Shown: positions 1 to 12,125, counted from the first letter of the stretch. The stretch: 64,000 nucleotides of DNA from Hemicordylus capensis (GCF_027244095.1 NC_069662.1:9760501-9824500); one strand, 5' to 3'. The notes: generated by a model not told the origin, from the letters alone. Numbers and translations: made by a program.

Positions 1-285
1 CCCGAGGCTTTGGAGTGTGCTCTCTAGTGAAATAAGAGCCTCCCTATCTCTGACATCTTTTTAAAAGTCTCTAAAGACGCATTTCTTCACCCAGACTTTT
101 AACTGATATTGTTTTGATCGTTTTAATGTTGTTTTTAGAATATTGCTTTAAAATTTTAAATTGTGTTTCAAATTTCTTGCTTTTAAATGTTTTGTTTTTG
201 TTTTTAATTAATGTTTTACTTTTAATCTTGTTGTAAACCACCCAGAGACGTAAGTTTTGGGTGGTGTAAAAATACGATAAAGAAA
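1..285 (+). repeat. L2-type LINE 3' end, truncated by window edge
   Basis: The stretch matches, nearly base for base, the 3' ends of the copies at 33.75-34.15 kb and 48.37-48.89 kb: a GAGGCTTTGGA motif, CCTCCC.ATCTCTGACA, then an AT-rich tail with a CCACCCAGAGACGTAAG-like motif and a short GAAA-type simple repeat. The longer copies carry the C-terminal coding part of an L2-type reverse transcriptase, which fixes the family. Confidence 0.75.
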
Positions 286-1148
286 GAAAGAAAGAAAGGC
301 CTTTGGATGCCCCTTCCCTCCCCTGCAAATCATTATGATTTGCTTGGCTAAGCATCATTATGCTGTCAAGCAACCACACCACCTGGGACACCTGCGTATG
401 CAAGAGGTGAGGGTCTTTCTCCTTCTTCAGCTGCACCCCCTATCATATCCTGCACTTCTCCAGAGGGTCCCTCACACCTCAGGTTCAGCTTTGGGGGGAG
501 GGGTGGGTAGGAGGATGCAATGAAGATAGAAAAGCCTTGCTCCATGAGCAGAACTCAGCTTGTGTTTCTCTGGGTCCTGCTCGCGGGATGCAAGTTTTTG
601 AGTCACACTGAACTTTCCCTGTGCTCAAGTTAAAATGGCTTTACACAGGTTGTGGGGTGTGCTGGGTCGTCTGCAGGCCTGGGTCTCAAGATAAACGAGG
701 AAAATAAAGTTATGCAATGCCCCAATGAGAATATCACCAGTCGCGCTCGGGCTTTCAGAATGTTCTCCAGAATGCTTCATCAGGCTAGATGGTCAGCAAA
801 ACAAAGGGAGGGCGGGGGAATAGGACATTGTGGAAAGGCCCTCGATCGGCAGTTTGCAAAGCCAGGAGGGGAGGTTTTTGGTACGGGCACAGCTTTCATT
901 TGATAAGCTTTTGCTAGTTTGCAAATGAAGACAGGTAACTACTGGACCAACCCTTTTACAATAAACCTTTTGTTCTTTCAAACAGACGCTGTTTAAGTAA
1001 AACACTGAAGAAAAGTTAACTTCTTCGGGCTTTAGACAAAGCTCTTTCCAGACCTGACAACGCAATTTCCTGCTTTGTCGCTCATTGTTACAGCACATCA
1101 AACTTCAGTGACTATTTAGAAAAGCAATGAAACACGCCGTTCCCGTCG
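286..1148. other. Spacer without a recognised gene
   Basis: No gene, RNA or repeat is recognised here apart from a short GAAA run at its start. The open frames are short, overlap on both strands and have no domain I know. Confidence 0.5.
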
Positions 1149-1220
1149 AGCAGAGTGGCGCAGCGGAAGCGTGCTGGGCCCATAACCCAGAGGTCGATGG
1201 ATCGAAACCATCCTCTGCTA
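1149..1220 (+). tRNA. Initiator tRNA-Met (CAT)
   Basis: A 72-nt cloverleaf with a 7-bp acceptor stem (AGCAGAG/CTCTGCT) and discriminator A. Initiator marks are visible: an A1:T72 end pair, three G:C pairs flanking the CAT anticodon loop (GGG...CCC), and ATCGAAA in place of the usual TTCGA in the T loop. No intron. A T-rich Pol III terminator (TTCTTTTT) follows within about 10 nt. An identical copy lies on the other strand at 8729-8800. Confidence 0.97.
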
Positions 1221-2229
1221 AGTTCTTTTTCCGCCTTAAAAAATTAAAATAAATCATAATGGCAGTTAAATTTGAGAACAGTCTGGAATAATAAAAATAT
1301 AATATCATTTTAAAATTACTCTCTAGCCCAAAAGTTGATGAAAGACCCGCAGCACCAAATCTTGTTTAAATAAAGTCACAATACTTCTCAGATCAGACTT
1401 CTAGAAATGTAATGCTTGTGCTTCTCTTATGGAAGACTCCAACCCTAGGAAGACTCCAACCCTACACCAAGCTCGTAGAGGGGAAAGACACTGGTCTGTC
1501 GTCGTAGCTTATTTTACGGACCGCTAACTACGTCTTTCCTATCATTTCACTCACTTTTTAAGCTGCATATATGTGAATCTAGGCACGTTTCAACCATGCA
1601 TATTCGGGGTATGCGTTCATGTGGATAAATGCAACAGATAAACAGTGCTTGCAGGTATTTCTGCAATTTAAAACCACACAGCCAGTCGAGCGTTAAATCC
1701 ATTTATTGCAACATGTGCTAATGAATCGCAATTTGCATTCATTAGGGACAGAATCCATGCACAAATGTTGCAATAAATGCATTTAGTGCACGCTTGGTTA
1801 TATTTTAAATAGCAGAAATAACTTGTCCCTACTTTTGCTACTTTTCAAAACAAATATACTAATTAATGTAACGGCTTCCATCCTCGTTAAGGCGAGGATA
1901 GGGTGGATTATTTGGGATAATATGAAATATTATGGGTACACCACCGCGTCGTTCTGACTGCATCACTAATGCATGAAAATAGTTGGGTAGATCATCGTGG
2001 AAAGCACTCCAGCGATTTAATTCATCTGTGCATATAGTTTACTACAGCTGATCTTGGTTACCTAGACAAGCTAGATTACTGGCCAGAGTTACAGCAATGA
2101 GAGAGCTTAAAAGAGTAACGCCATTTCGTAGAAGTATTATATGAAAAATTCTCGAGATTCCTTTTGAGACTTCCTGGCAATAAGATACTCAATATTTATG
2201 AATTTCTTCCAGTTAAAAAAAATATGTAT
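1221..2229. other. tRNA spacer with a small foldback repeat
   Basis: No gene is seen. At about 1683-1800 two arms of about 40 nt are inverted copies of each other: ATTTATTGCAACATGTGC on the left and GCACAAATGTTGCAATAAAT on the right, around a short centre. This looks like a small MITE or foldback element. The rest is AT-rich and unremarkable. Confidence 0.5.
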
Positions 2230-2302
2230 CGCCCGAACAGGGACTTGAACCCTGGACCCTCAGATTAAAAGTCTGAAGCTCTACCGACTGAGCTATCCGG
2301 GC
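2230..2302 (-). tRNA. tRNA-Lys (TTT), copy 1
   Basis: A 73-nt cloverleaf read on the minus strand: acceptor GCCCGGA/TTCGGGC with discriminator G, anticodon loop CTTTTAA, T arm GGGTTCAAGTCCC. A run of eight T follows as the Pol III terminator. It differs from copy 2 at one base: T rather than A just before the anticodon stem (position 26), a base normally a purine in tRNAs. Confidence 0.96.
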
Positions 2303-2550
2303 TCTGAGAACACGTTTTTCTAAGAGTATTCTAGTGCAGAACTATGAGTGTCACTTAGCGATTCCCTGATTAGCTGTAGACATTCTTCCTGGTTTTAAAA
2401 GAAAAATACTGCTGCTATGCTTCGCAATAAGCAGATCCCTCTTCTTTGATCAATCAAATGGGGCAGAGGAAAATCATCTGAGCAGGGCTAATGACATCCA
2501 CTAAATGGTGTTGCTACTGTTACACTTAAAGTTAGCCTGCTAACATAGCA
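2303..2550. other. Short tRNA spacer
   Basis: No feature recognised. Confidence 0.5.
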
Positions 2551-2633
2551 GTCAGGATGGCCGAGCGGTCTAAGGCGCTGCGTTCAGGTCGCAGTCTCCC
2601 CTGGAGGCGTGGGTTCGAATCCCACTTCTGACA
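2551..2633 (+). tRNA. tRNA-Leu (CAG)
   Basis: An 83-nt class II tRNA with a long variable arm (TCTCCCCTGGAGGC region), acceptor GTCAGGA/TTCTGAC with discriminator A, and anticodon loop TTCAGGT giving CAG. The T arm GGGTTCGAATCCC is intact. The terminator TTCTTTTT lies a few bases downstream. Confidence 0.97.
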
Positions 2634-2874
2634 GCATTCTTTTTGTGTGTGTGCATGGTAGATTACATTCCTCTCCTTCCAATAGAATTGATCTCCCTCC
2701 AATATAATTTTTCACTTTTAATGCGACTATTAAGTGCAATTTTAAGGACCCAAAACATAGACTTCAAATTTTAAGTTAACCTGCCTCTACTGAATAATTG
2801 TCAGCAGTCGCGGGGCGGGGAGGGGAGGGGAAGACCTAGGTTCAGATTGGTTCAGACGGTTGGATCTCTGAGGT

Positions 2875-2992
2875 CAGTCACCATGTCTTAGCCTAACCTA
2901 CCTCACAGGGTTGTTGTGAGGCGAAAACGGTAGAGGAAGCGCCTTGTATGCTATTCCGGGCTTTTTGGAGGAAGCACAACATAGAAATGTAC
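2875..2992 (+). repeat. MIR-core (CORE-type) SINE fragment
   Basis: It contains GCCTAACCTACCTCACAGGG and TTGTTGTGAGG followed by a GGAGGAAG-type tail, the same order as in the full-length SINE at 13.08-13.31 kb. The 5' tRNA-like head is missing. Confidence 0.7.
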
Positions 2993-3039
2993 TACCAACA
3001 TCACCAAATTGTTGTCCTAGAATAAAAAAGAATTACCGT

Positions 3040-3112
3040 CGCCCGAACAGGGACTTGAACCCTGGACCCTCAGATTAAAAGTCTGATGCTCTACCGACTG
3101 AGCTATCCGGGC
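3040..3112 (-). tRNA. tRNA-Lys (TTT), copy 2
   Basis: A 73-nt cloverleaf on the minus strand, with the canonical vertebrate sequence including GAGCATCAGAC before the anticodon (A at position 26). Acceptor GCCCGGA/TTCGGGC, discriminator G. A TTCTTTTTT terminator follows. Confidence 0.97.
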
Positions 3113-3436
3113 TCGGAATTGCTTGATTTTCAGAACAGGGTCGTTTTCTTGTTCTTCCTCTCTCCCAAGACTAGATTTGAAAGTCAGCATTTAGTTGGGT
3201 TATTGCACCTGCAAATAACGGTGTAAGGCCTGAAGTAAACGTGGAAAAAACTGGTATGAAATATTCCCTTAATGCAAATATAACGTGTCTAAATTTTCAA
3301 GTGTTTTTGCCCGAGTTTAGTAACTTTGTCGATCAATTAGAAGAATGCTAACGCGCCCTCTAGAACCCACTGTTGGGAATGCAGCTGGCTCTTGTTAGAT
3401 TCAGTAGCTCGCCTGGAAGGTGGTATTTTAAGTAGT

Positions 3437-3510
3437 GGCCGGTTAGCTCAGTTGGTTAGAGCGTGGTGCTAATAACGCCAAGGTCGCGGGTTCGATCCCC
3501 GTACGGGCCA
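3437..3510 (+). tRNA. tRNA-Ile (AAT)
   Basis: A 74-nt cloverleaf: acceptor GGCCGGT/ACGGGCC with discriminator A, D arm GCTCAGTTGGTTAGAGC, anticodon loop CTAATAA giving AAT, T arm CGGGTTCGATCCCCG. A TTTTT terminator follows within 10 nt. Confidence 0.97.
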
Positions 3511-3857
3511 CATCAATTTTTGCCGCAGGTAACATTTTGTATTGCCGTTCTTTCTCGCCTGCTTCGCTCATCATTGTTGCGTTCTTTCTGAACTGTTTTT
3601 GTGTTTGTCACTCCTGACAAATCTCTGCGGAACTCAATGCACAATTCTTTACCAGTCACTATTCAAAAGTACTCTAAGCCCATAATGAGTTTCTTATATC
3701 GTTTTGGGTGCAAGGAGATCAATCTCGTGTTTATATATTAACATAATTATTGAAACTTTGAGGAAACGAGTATTAGCAAGTACAGAAAAGACCTCAAACA
3801 GAAAAATGCCTTGCAAGTGAATTACCACATTCAATAAATGGCATGAGTTTCATATAT

Positions 3858-3930
3858 GCCTTCTTAGCGCAGTAGGCAGCGCGTCAGTCTCATAATCTGA
3901 AGGTCCTGAGTTCGAGCCTCAGAGAGGGCA
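3858..3930 (+). tRNA. Elongator tRNA-Met (CAT), copy 1
   Basis: A 73-nt cloverleaf: acceptor GCCTTCT/AGAGGGC (one G:T wobble), anticodon loop CTCATAA giving CAT, T arm CTGAGTTCGAGCCTCAG. A normal TTCGA T loop separates it from the initiator type. TTTTT lies just downstream. A base-identical copy sits at 8078-8150 on the same strand. Confidence 0.96.
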
Positions 3931-4545
3931 TTCATTTTTCCTGGTAAAAGTGGTCTCCTAGGTACACAAGAAAGCATTGGTAACATTTCATTATTGAAAA
4001 TAGGTTACTATACAACCCCTTAAACAGACAGTTTTCTCCCCTACTAGTGTGAGTTTATTTTGTCTGTGCTCTTAGTAACAGTCCTGTAAGAAGAAATAAA
4101 ATTTAAGAACACAAACTATACTCTGGGAATATAACCTGGTAAGTTTTAGATCAAACAGCCAGATTTTCTTCTTATTCTGATTAACAATTGGATGGCACTT
4201 CTAATCTAAACACTCCTCTGTGCAACATGCTTAAGCCACCTGGCCTTTTTCAGGTAAGCTCTCATTGTAGTTTTTTTCTTCTCCCAAAACACTCAAAATT
4301 TATGGTCACCCAATGAACTAGCTGGCAAATTCAGGACAGTTAGAAACAGCTTCTTCAAAGCAATGTATGCAACCTATTGCCATGAGACAGTGGTGACAAG
4401 TTTGTGAGGTAAAATATAAGTTTGTTCACCTTTATTTGAAATAGACAAGTTTGTGGATACATTTATCATTAGCCACAGCAACTAAACAGAGCCTCCAGGT
4501 ACAGAGACAATATACCTGTTGAGTATCAATTACAGTGTGAGTGAG
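3931..4545. other. Spacer, nothing recognised
   Basis: AT-rich sequence without a recognisable gene or repeat family. Confidence 0.45.
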
Positions 4546-4546
4546 T

Positions 4547-4910
4547 GAACATAAGAACAGTCCTGCTGGATCAGGCCCAAGGAAGCCCATCTAGTCCAGC
4601 ATCCTGTTTCGCACAGTGGCCAGCCAGATGCTACTGGAAGCCTACACAGCAGGAGTTGAGGACATGCCCTCTCTTCTGCTGTGACTCCCCTGCAACTGGT
4701 ACTCAGAGGCATCCTGCTGCTGAGGCGGGAGGTGGCCTATAGTTCTCCAGCTAGTAGCCAATGATAAACCTCTCCTCCATGAAGTTATCCAAGCCCCTCT
4801 TAAAGCCATCCAGGTTGTTGGCTGTCACCACATCTTGTGGCAGAGAATTCCACAAGTTGATTATGTGTTGTGTAAAAAAGTACTTCCATTTGTTGGTCCT
4901 AGAGTGACAA
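4547..4910 (-). repeat. CR1-type LINE 3' fragment
   Basis: On the minus strand it encodes a decayed piece of the CR1 ORF2 C-terminus ([20 protein letters not shown], then [19 protein letters not shown], residues read from about 4750-4890). It ends in the family's 3' tail with the GGGCCTGATCCAGCAGGA motif. The same sequence is seen in the longer copies at 27.36-28.37 kb and 37.72-38.30 kb. Confidence 0.85.
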
Positions 4911-5317
4911 GCAAGAAACAGGTACTTTTCTTGGAAACAGGTACTTTTTAAAGCCTTAGCCATGTGCTTCCTAGAAATATTTGATTAGCCAATGTAGAAA
5001 TAGATTACAGCTTTTAATGGATTTTTGGCCTAACCTAATTATGTTTTTACAGTACCCAGCCAGGTTTCTTAGTACTAAGATTTCTACTTCTGAATTCTCA
5101 TTATCTAGGTAATGCATTCTCCATACTCCAAATTAAAAAGATACTTATTTCTAAACTGAATTTGGCCCCTTCTTTCAGCCCCATGGGCACAGTGGATAGA
5201 AACAGACATTAGGTAAAAGCATTTTGCTTATTTTCAGAACAGGGATCCCAGGATGATTCACTTTGGAAGATAAGGAAATCTGTGCAGTAAGGGAAAAGTA
5301 GCAGCGAAACTATTAGC

Positions 5318-5475
5318 AGGCTTCCCAGTGGCTGTTGCTGGTGTCCACGTTTCCTTTTTAGATTGTAAGCCCTTTGGGGACAGGGAACCATCTTAATTAT
5401 GTATTATTTTTTTTTTTTAAAGTAAGCCACTCTGGAAACTTTGTTGAAAAGTGGTATACAAATAATAATTCATTG
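5318..5475 (+). repeat. LINE-like 3' tail (family not settled)
   Basis: CAGTGGCTGTTGCTGG, AAGCCCTTTGGGGACAGGG and GGTATACAAATAATAA occur in the same order at 62.47-62.60 kb, marking a dispersed repeat. It looks like the 3' end of a non-LTR element, but I cannot assign the family. Confidence 0.55.
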
Positions 5476-5710
5476 CAAAAAATAAATCATTACAATAAAT
5501 ATGCACTCTCTGAGGCTCAAACACAGGAAGGACCTTAACTTGATAAACACACTAACCATTATAAACACACTCACCATTATGTATGCTTTAAAGTCAGCAA
5601 TTGCATACCCAAAATTTTTCAAAAGATAAGGTATTGAAACTGGTACTAATAGAATATCATACTTAGGTTTATTTAGGAATATTAGCAGCTCTTTTACTGA
5701 GAAAGTGGGT

Positions 5711-5726
5711 GGCTCTTAAAAGAGCC
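5711..5726 (-). terminator. Histone 3' stem-loop of the H2B gene
   Basis: Read on the minus strand, the sequence is GGCTCTTTTAAGAGCC: a 6-bp stem and 4-base loop, the replication-dependent histone mRNA hairpin bound by SLBP. It lies 33 bases past the H2B stop codon. A purine-rich AAAAGAG element, which pairs with U7 snRNA in this family, follows about 10 bases later. Confidence 0.95.
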
Positions 5727-5759
5727 TTTGGGTTTTGAACTGTCTTCTCGGGGAGAAAT

Positions 5760-6962
<1,203 letters not shown>

Positions 6963-7018
6963 CTTTTTAAAAACTTGTTGCATAGATTTTCCACTCACAC
7001 AAAAAACCAAAACCAAAA

Positions 7019-7034
7019 GGCTCTTTTAAGAGCC
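7019..7034 (+). terminator. Histone 3' stem-loop of the H2A gene
   Basis: GGCTCTTTTAAGAGCC lies 56 bases after the H2A stop and is identical to the H2B hairpin. AGAAAAGAGCTG at about 7050 is the histone downstream element for U7 snRNP. Confidence 0.95.
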
Positions 7035-7479
7035 ACCCACAATTTCACAGAAAAGAGCTGATCTCTTTCATAGCTATGTCACTGCTTTCGGTAAAATAAC
7101 TCGTAGAGTAAGCGTCATAAAGGTGCAATGTAGTTTTTCAAGGTGGTTGACCTGGAGTGTTGGGCTGGGCGAGTGCTATTCTGAGCAATTAGACAGGTAT
7201 GCTTCCGGAGATTTGTGTTCAAAACTTATCAAGAGCAGAGTAATTGCAGGTTTAAACTGCGAAAGCACGTCCGATGTATTTTGTAAGAACAGCGAGTAAC
7301 AAGAATGGAATACAGATTGGCAATAAAACAGCAATGTAATATATTGGCAATAAAACAGCAATGTAACAAAGCTTCTAACGGCGCTACTTAAGTAACGACT
7401 TTGAACTGGGTTCCTTGGTCTCTTTCCCGCAAAAGTTTTCTCGTTCGGATCATAGAATATGTCTCTTTTCATTGAGCAG

Positions 7480-7760
7480 GAAGATGAGTTCTGGAAGGGC
7501 AAAAGTGATTGGCTAAATACTTGGTAGCGCGCGCGTTTTTGTTTTTTTAAAAAAACCTTTGGGCCAATCTCAGCGAGCGCGGGAATTTCAAAAAGAATTC
7601 GGGCCCATCGCTTGTAATAGCAAGCGGGCTTGGCCAATAGGCTGTCAGTGTAAAAAGTCTTGAGAACAGCCCGGGAAGAGTAATTCTTCTTTTTCTCAGC
7701 GTTAATTTCTTAATCCACAGAATTATATAGGAAGTCCCAAATCTGAACCCCGCCATATAG
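7480..7760. promoter_or_regulatory. CCAAT-rich stretch without a gene
   Basis: GATTGGCTAAA (about 7508), GGGCCAATCTCAGCGAG (about 7560) and TTGGCCAATAGG (about 7630) give three CCAAT boxes in 140 bp, with a GCGCGCG run and a TATATAGG later at about 7725. The spacing resembles histone promoters, but no histone reading frame follows on either side. It may be the promoter of a lost histone gene; this is inference. Confidence 0.35.
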
Positions 7761-8077
7761 CTAATCTAAGATGTCTAGGCCTGCTGGGACCAACCACGGC
7801 AGGTGGCCTCTTAAACTGGCTCGTTAGCAGCTTTTACATATTTTTTTTAAATGTAAAGAGTAAGGCAATCGGAGGCAGACGCGTCAGAGCTGCCTAAAGC
7901 GCAGGGGGAGTCAAGATCCTCCTCAGTTGAATAAGTTCCCGAAATGTTCAGTTTCTGGGTGGTGGCGAGGGCAGTACAACTCCAGCGAGGTCCCACTTTT
8001 TGCCGGTTTGAGTTTCAAGTGAAGGCGGTAGTAATCCAATGAAATCTTCCAAATGAAAATACTCGCTTTTCCACAGT

Positions 8078-8150
8078 GCCTTCTTAGCGCAGTAGGCAGC
8101 GCGTCAGTCTCATAATCTGAAGGTCCTGAGTTCGAGCCTCAGAGAGGGCA
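8078..8150 (+). tRNA. Elongator tRNA-Met (CAT), copy 2
   Basis: Identical over all 73 bases to the copy at 3858-3930, while the flanking sequence differs. TTTT about 7 bases downstream serves as terminator. Confidence 0.96.
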
Positions 8151-8728
8151 TGTTTGTTTTGATGCTTCATTTTTTACAATGAATTAATAGCAAGTTGCTG
8201 GTTTTACTTTCCCTTACTGGACGGATCGCCTTATTTTACGAAGTAAATCAGCCTGGGAACCGTGTTCAGTGAACTAGCAACATGGTTTTGGATAACGTCA
8301 GCTTCTGTACACTTTGCCTTTCTTTCACTGGGCTGAAAGAAGAGGCCAAATTAAGTTTAGAAATAATTATTTACTTTAGAAATAACCGTTTAAATTTATC
8401 TAAGCCTCCCAGCCCCACGTCAGGGTTTGAGACTGTGATCTTTGCTAGCCCATTCGATAAAGCTTGAAGGGTAGAAAGGATGTCTGAAAAGTCTGTGCTT
8501 CTTTTGAAGTCAATAGAAAATATTGGTAGGTTTCTAAGTAGTTCTAGAACATCTAGATAGTCTAAATTCCTTTTAAGCTAGAAAAAAACCATAAAAACCA
8601 TTTCCTGCTCCTTGATGCATCCGAGAAATAAAATGGGTGGGCAGCAAAGTACATTAAATATTACAAAAATCTCAAAGTGCACAAGAAAGGGCTTTTGGAG
8701 CAGGGAAACAAGAAAATGTAAAATAATT
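8151..8728. other. tRNA spacer
   Basis: No gene or repeat recognised. Confidence 0.45.
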
Positions 8729-8800
8729 TAGCAGAGGATGGTTTCGATCCATCGACCTCTGGGTTATGGGCCCAGCACGCTTCCGCTGCGCCACTCTGCT
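8729..8800 (-). tRNA. Initiator tRNA-Met (CAT), copy 2
   Basis: The reverse complement is identical to the initiator tRNA at 1149-1220. TTTT lies about 9 bases past its 3' end. Confidence 0.97.
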
Positions 8801-10379
8801 GTATACGAACCAAGCTTTTATTAAAACTCTTTAAAAGGCTACTCTTAATTGTCTCCTTTGTGATGATACAGGCAAACGGGACCTTTTGGAGAAATTACAA
8901 ACATTATTCTGCACTCTCTGCAAATCATTTCGTTCTCTTGGAAGGGAAGTATTTCATACAGTTTTTCCATACAGTGTAAACTCATGTATCTGGACGTTGT
9001 ATGTTAACTTATACAGCTGTGTCTCCTTTAGCTTTGTATCATTCGTTGGTTGATTTTTCTTATGTTTCCTAAATCCGTACAAGCTGCCAGTCTTTCTTTT
9101 GCATGGAAAATAATTCCAGGAGGTTGTTGAGGATAGGGTTGCTTTCGTTAGTTTTTATTTATTTATTTAAAGGGCTAGTCAGCAGTGGAACCAGAAAAAA
9201 ATTCAGGGGGTGGGGGGGTCACAGAAGGGGAAAGTGCATTTATGGGTGGGCAAGCTGTGTCCCACAGACATCAGACTTCTGAAACAGAAAGTGGGAGGGG
9301 GCTGTGGGGAGACAAGACACTTTTTGGGGGAGGGTGCTGCCCCCTGCCTCCCCTCTAGTACTGCCTGTGGGACCAATCAATTCCTAAATCCATATCTCTG
9401 TGAGAGGCAAAACCAGAAGGGTTTTGGATCTTCTATAATGATCCCTTGGGAGTGAAACCCTAATTTGGCTCTCTTTCTTTGAAAACATTATGGGATTTTT
9501 ACATGGGATAATACCCCCATCCCATCATATACTGTCCATCCTATACAATGAGCTAAGGGGTCTCATGGCCTGAAACCAAACATGAAAGAGATGCCAGCAG
9601 CAGAGATAATATATATGTCAGATAGGGACAGTTGCTGTTCCCCTGCTAAATATAAGAGAATCATCACCTGGAACCCGCCTCTTTGCCCAGTTAGCAGGGG
9701 TCATACTGCATCTTTTGATGGATTTTTTTAAAATTGTAAACCACACTGGGAGGCAATCTTATTTGATATGCAACTGAACAAACCAATGGTTAAACAGATG
9801 GATGAATAATGACCATTAGCCAGTCAGGAATATGGCACCTGAAGTGTGCCATTTTACCTTGTTACTGTAATAGTAGGAGTCAATCTGGCAAATGGCCTAA
9901 ATGGGATTTTGGATAATCCTCCCTATGTATGTATTTGTTCAGCATTTTGGTATATCACCTAAAACAAGGGCCTCAAGGTGGTTTACAGAACATTAAGGTT
10001 TCAAAACACACACAACAATTAAAGAACAATATAAATATTTACTATATTTACCTGAATCCAAGACTAGTTTCTTCCCAGGTTTTTAATATTAGAAAACAGG
10101 AAGTTGTTTTACATTCAGGGTCCTGTTCCTTTTGAGTAAATGCTGGTATAACCTGTATTTAACCTCTACGTTTGAAGGGGGCCTTCTTTAGTTCAGAGTT
10201 GTTTTCTATTCAGGTAAATATGGTAAAAACCACATTAGAATTAACCAAATATTTTTAAAATTAACCCATTTTTGTTAATAACACAACCATACACAATATA
10301 TGGTTGTGTGTCTCTCTCAACAATAATGAGAACTACAGCAAAAATCCGTGTCCTTCATTATTTTGCTTCATCAGTTGTT
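8801..10379. other. Gene-free stretch
   Basis: No gene is seen. A short G-rich patch lies at about 9205-9340. At about 9930-10010 a GGTTTACAGAACATTAAG motif resembles the reversed 3' tail of L2-type LINEs. The rest is not recognised. Confidence 0.45.
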
Positions 10380-10486
10380 TTCTGTGATTTTGCTCAGGTC
10401 TCAGATAATGCAATATGTTGAGGAAAAGATGCAACCCATTAACCCAGCACTAGAAGCCACCATAGAGGAAATCTCAATGGCCACCA
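10380..10486 (-). pseudogene. V2R relic: tail of a 7TM exon
   Basis: On the minus strand it reads AIEISSMVASSAGLMGCIF, a decayed form of [20 protein letters not shown] found in transmembrane helix 7 of the three V2R genes here, and then runs into a stop where those genes continue with the LLRP tail. The plus strand CAACCCATTAACCCAGCACT matches the same place in gene C with few changes. Everything upstream of TM7 is gone: an L2 LINE piece starts directly at about 10487. With the lone exon 5 at 18.5 kb it probably marks a fourth, dead V2R. Confidence 0.8.
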
Positions 10487-10738
10487 GGCCTTCTCTGTGG
10501 CTGCTCCAGGGCTTCGGAAAATACTTCCTGTCAAAATCAAAACTTCTCCATCTCTGCTTGCTTTTTTAAAAAGACCCTTAAAACACACCTGTTTCCTCGA
10601 GCTTTTAATTAAAATTAATTTTAACCTTTTTTTATCCTATGAAATGGTTTTAATTGTTTTTATTCTGTTGCATTATTGTTGTGTTTTTGGATTGTGTACA
10701 CCATCTGGAGATACATGTATCAGGTGGCATATAAATAT

Positions 10739-10769
<31 letters not shown>

Positions 10770-10775
10770 TTCAGT
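10487..10775 (+). repeat. L2-type LINE 3' end
   Basis: GGCCTTCTCTGTGGCTGC and GGGCTTCGGAAAATACTTCC correspond to GGGCCTTCTCCGCTGCTG and GAAGCTTTGGAATGTGC of the 48.4-kb copy. The tail has an ACACCATCTGGAGATA motif and ends in (ATCA)n. Confidence 0.7.
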
Positions 10776-11204
10776 CTTTGACCAGCATAAGATAAAACAT
10801 AGCTGTAGCATTAAAAGCAGTCTATGCCTGTCTAAGTTAAAGCTAAAACCTTATTGCTGTTGAACGAAAATCTATGGAGTGTTATAATGTTGATTAAAAT
10901 ATGATAAATGTATAGAGATCAGGAAATTATAGACTGTGAACATAAAACTAAAATCTATGAGAAGTTGTATAACAGTTAGAATTCTGCCATGCATATGACA
11001 CCTCTGGAGGGAGAGATGTATAAGCCTGCAGGGAATGTTTTTCTGATCCCTGTTAGGCCTTCCACCCAGCCCAGGGAACCCTATGATGTGCTAGGCTGTA
11101 GCTAGGCCATGGAATGTTCCGACAAGTAAAAAATGAAAAGAAGAAGAGGGTTCCTTGTCTTCCCTAATATCTCTTTTGTTGCTAATAACAAAAAGAATAA
11201 CAAA
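10776..11204. other. Gene-free stretch
   Basis: AT-rich; nothing recognised. Confidence 0.4.
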
Positions 11205-11870
11205 ATCATATCATCAGGAAATGGCATATCTTCCCTAAATGCCTGCATGGAGGCAGTAATGGGCTGGATGAGGGATAACAAACTGAAGTTGAATCCAAAT
11301 AAGATGGAGGTACTGACTTGGGGGGCCGGGACCCAGAAGATGGTTTAGATCTGCCTGTTCTGGATGAGGTTACACTCCCCCTGAAATATCAGGTATGTAA
11401 GCTTGGGAGTGCTCCTGGACCCAAAGCGCTCCCTGGTTCTCAGGTTGAGATGGTGGCCAGGCTTCGGCTGATATGTCAGCTACATCCATTTCTAGAGGTG
11501 AATGACCTTAAAACAGTGGTACATATGCTGGTAACCTCTAGACTTATTACGATCTTCTGGAGAGGTCCAGTTACAGTTGCCACCAGCTCATTTGGTGGCT
11601 GCTGTTTTGGAATATGTTCCCCCCAGCTGAAATAAGAGCATCTCCTTCTCTGTTTGTTTTCAGGAAGACCCTCAGGACTCTCCTGTTTTTTTCAGGCTTT
11701 TAATTAGAATTACTTTTTAATGATTTTAACAATTTGTTTTAATAACTGTTTTATGCTGTTTTTATTGTGTCCTGTATTTTAATCTGCTTTGACTTTCAAG
11801 TATTTTAAATTATGTACACTGCCTCGAGATGTACATATCAGGCAGCATAAAAACATGATAGATAAATAAA
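11205..11870 (+). repeat. L2-type LINE fragment, internally deleted
   Basis: It encodes SLNACMEAVMGWMRDNKLKL followed by NPNKMEVL, the L2 reverse-transcriptase thumb region, then pieces matching the LGVLLDP and VVHMLVTSRL blocks, with frame changes. After the VTSRL block the sequence jumps to the GGAGAGGTCC / CACCAGCTC 3' part, so the middle section seen in other copies (LHWLPI...) is missing. It ends with the usual CACTGCCTCGAGATGTACAT tail. Confidence 0.8.
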
Positions 11871-11937
11871 AGCAGAACACAGTCATGGACATAAAGTCAA
11901 GGCACACCCTTGTGCAGAGGAATTCAGTTTCAAAGTA

Positions 11938-12125
11938 TATTTATTATTTATTTATCAAACTTCTAAAACCACCCAAACTTTCATCTCTGGGTGGTTAACA
12001 TAAAACAATTAAAACACGTATAAAAAGTTAGAACAACTCAACAATTTAAAATCAACCATAAAATTAAAGCAGACAATTTTAAAATGCTGGGAAAGCTTGG
12101 GTGAAAGATGATATTTCAGATGTTT
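11938..12125 (-). repeat. L2-type LINE 3' tail
   Basis: Reverse-strand copy of the 3' tail: the plus strand shows ACCACCCAAACTTTCATCTC and GGGTGGTTAACATAAAACAA, then GCTTGGGTGAAAGATG, the reversed form of the family's 3' UTR. Confidence 0.65.
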
